64,000 bases of DNA, taken from assembly GCF_000429505.1 (NCBI RefSeq), contig NZ_KE386911.1, positions 13,044 through 77,043 of the forward strand, written 5' to 3'. This document shows, in pieces, positions 63,165-64,000 of the stretch (the stretch's first letter is position 1; every line of letters begins with the position of its first letter). The position numbers were made by a program, and so were the translations under genes. The notes below the pieces were generated by a model that did not search any database, had not been told where the DNA came from, and saw only the letters and a program-made list of their open reading frames with translations. The DNA comes from Aliagarivorans taiwanensis DSM 22990 (GTDB taxonomy: Bacteria; Pseudomonadota; Gammaproteobacteria; Enterobacterales; Celerinatantimonadaceae).

Positions 63165-64000
63165 ATGAACGTATTACTTCGCTGCACAGTGATGTGTCTT
63201 GGTCTTAGTCTGCTAGGTTGTGAACAGCCACAAGCAATTAAGAACATGGGACTAATCTATTGCGCTGAACGCGCACCACGCACGCTAAACCCTCAGGTTG
63301 AGAACTCCCACGAAGCGATTGCCTTAAGCTCGCGACATGTCTATAACCGCTTGATCGATATTAATCCGATCACCCAACAACTCGAGCCCGGATTGGCACA
63401 AAGCTGGCAGCGCAGTGATGATGGCCTAAGCTACACCTTCACGCTGCGCCAAGGCGTCAAGTTTCATCACACCGACTATTTTGAGCCAAGCCGGGACTTG
63501 AATGCCGAAAATGTCGCGTTTAGCTTTTTGCGCATTATTGATGAGTCGCACCCCTATCACAGCATCGGTGAGGGCTATCCGTTCTTTGAAACCACCCGCT
63601 TCACCGACAACGTAGTCAACATTGATGTGCTTAATGACACACAGATCCGCTTTGATCTGCAGCGCCCGGATGCCTCGTTTATTGCCTCCATGGCTAGCGA
63701 CTTTGCGGTGGTGCTCTCAGCGGAATACGGGGAGCAACTGCTCGAAGAGCTGCGCCCTTCGCAGTTGGACTTTTTGCCCATCGGCACCGGCCCATTTTTG
63801 TACGCCAATCAACAAGATGGCCACTTCCTGCGCTACTATCATCACCCCTACTACTGGCAGGGCATTGCGCCAATGCGCCAGCTTGTATTTGATATCACGC
63901 CATCATCGTCGGCGCGCATGGCCAAGTTGCTAGCCGGCCAATGCGACATTATGGCCCAGCCCGCCGCCACCCAGATCGAGGTGATCAAACAGCGTGAAGA
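63165..64000 (+). CDS. sapA: Peptide ABC-transporter substrate-binding lipoprotein SapA (partial)
   Basis: The first 278 residues of an oligopeptide-binding (SBP family 5) protein run off the right edge. A lipobox SLLGC (Cys19) anchors it. Then come LIYCAERAPRTLNPQ, HVYNRLIDINPITQQLEPGLAQSWQ, YTFTLRQGVKFH and GTGPFLY, all typical of DppA/SapA-like proteins. SapA binds antimicrobial peptides or haem in characterised relatives. Its place beside psp genes matches the sapABCDF neighbourhood. Confidence 0.88.
   Translation, partial: MNVLLRCTVMCLGLSLLGCEQPQAIKNMGLIYCAERAPRTLNPQVENSHEAIALSSRHVYNRLIDINPITQQLEPGLAQSWQRSDDGLSYTFTLRQGVKFHHTDYFEPSRDLNAENVAFSFLRIIDESHPYHSIGEGYPFFETTRFTDNVVNIDVLNDTQIRFDLQRPDASFIASMASDFAVVLSAEYGEQLLEELRPSQLDFLPIGTGPFLYANQQDGHFLRYYHHPYYWQGIAPMRQLVFDITPSSSARMAKLLAGQCDIMAQPAATQIEVIKQRE

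Overview
The window is chromosomal DNA of a gammaproteobacterium, most likely a marine Alteromonadales/Shewanella-Ferrimonas-like lineage. The evidence is the E. coli-like linkage uvrY-uvrC-pgsA-tRNA-Gly, the yccA-yccS-tusE, csdA-csdE, feoABC and pspABC/pspF neighbourhoods, several OmpC/OmpU-type porins, Na+/H+ antiporter-type genes and E. coli-like LexA, FNR, Fur and sigma-54 sites. The genus cannot be fixed from the sequence alone. No prophage, insertion sequence, CRISPR array or plasmid function was seen. Most of the window is densely packed chromosomal housekeeping DNA.

Layout. 1-3.9 kb: tRNA-Gly with a decayed partial copy beside it, pgsA, uvrC, uvrY and tRNA-Ser. 3.9-11.5 kb: gltBD (glutamate synthase) and ppaC (Mn-dependent pyrophosphatase). 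11.6-14.9 kb: yccA, yccS and tusE. 14.9-18.9 kb: three porins in tandem, each with its own terminator and a shared A-tract promoter design. 19.3-23.8 kb: dinG-like helicase, TSUP transporter, priC, a DUF2057 protein and rsmS. 23.9-25.8 kb: an NhaC-family transporter behind a textbook lysine riboswitch, so it is probably the lysine importer LysW. 25.9-27.4 kb: a CSS-EAL phosphodiesterase. 27.4-30.7 kb: feoABC under an FNR box and a Fur box, with yciH divergent. 30.7-36.8 kb: an unknown gene, a hairpin-rich gap that may encode a small RNA, and the SOS mutasome imuA-imuB-dnaE2 behind a near-consensus LexA box. 36.9-41 kb: a small P-loop protein, an ACT-domain protein, a GH43 enzyme and nhaD with a long structured leader. 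41.2-46 kb: csdA-csdE, a metalloprotease/membrane-protein pair and an Nramp-like transporter without the metal motif. 46-48.2 kb: periplasmic alpha-amylase malS with a LacI-family operator. 48.7-58.8 kb: a rearranged leucine pathway (leuC-leuD-leuA forward, leuB reverse) enclosing a lipoprotein, a large TPR-GAF-GGDEF cyclase and metC. 58.9-63.1 kb: tyrR, then the phage-shock operon pspABC with a sigma-54 promoter, three repeated activator-type sites and divergent pspF. The right edge cuts sapA.

The most distinctive points are the lysine riboswitch with a visible Shine-Dalgarno sequestering arm, the LexA-controlled mutasome, the layered psp regulatory region, the 1041-aa cyclase with an ATPase-like N-terminus lacking a Walker A motif, a TyrR with an eroded AAA+ domain, the non-canonical leu gene order, and several structured intergenic regions that known features do not explain. 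I found no clear candidate for a wholly new multi-gene system.
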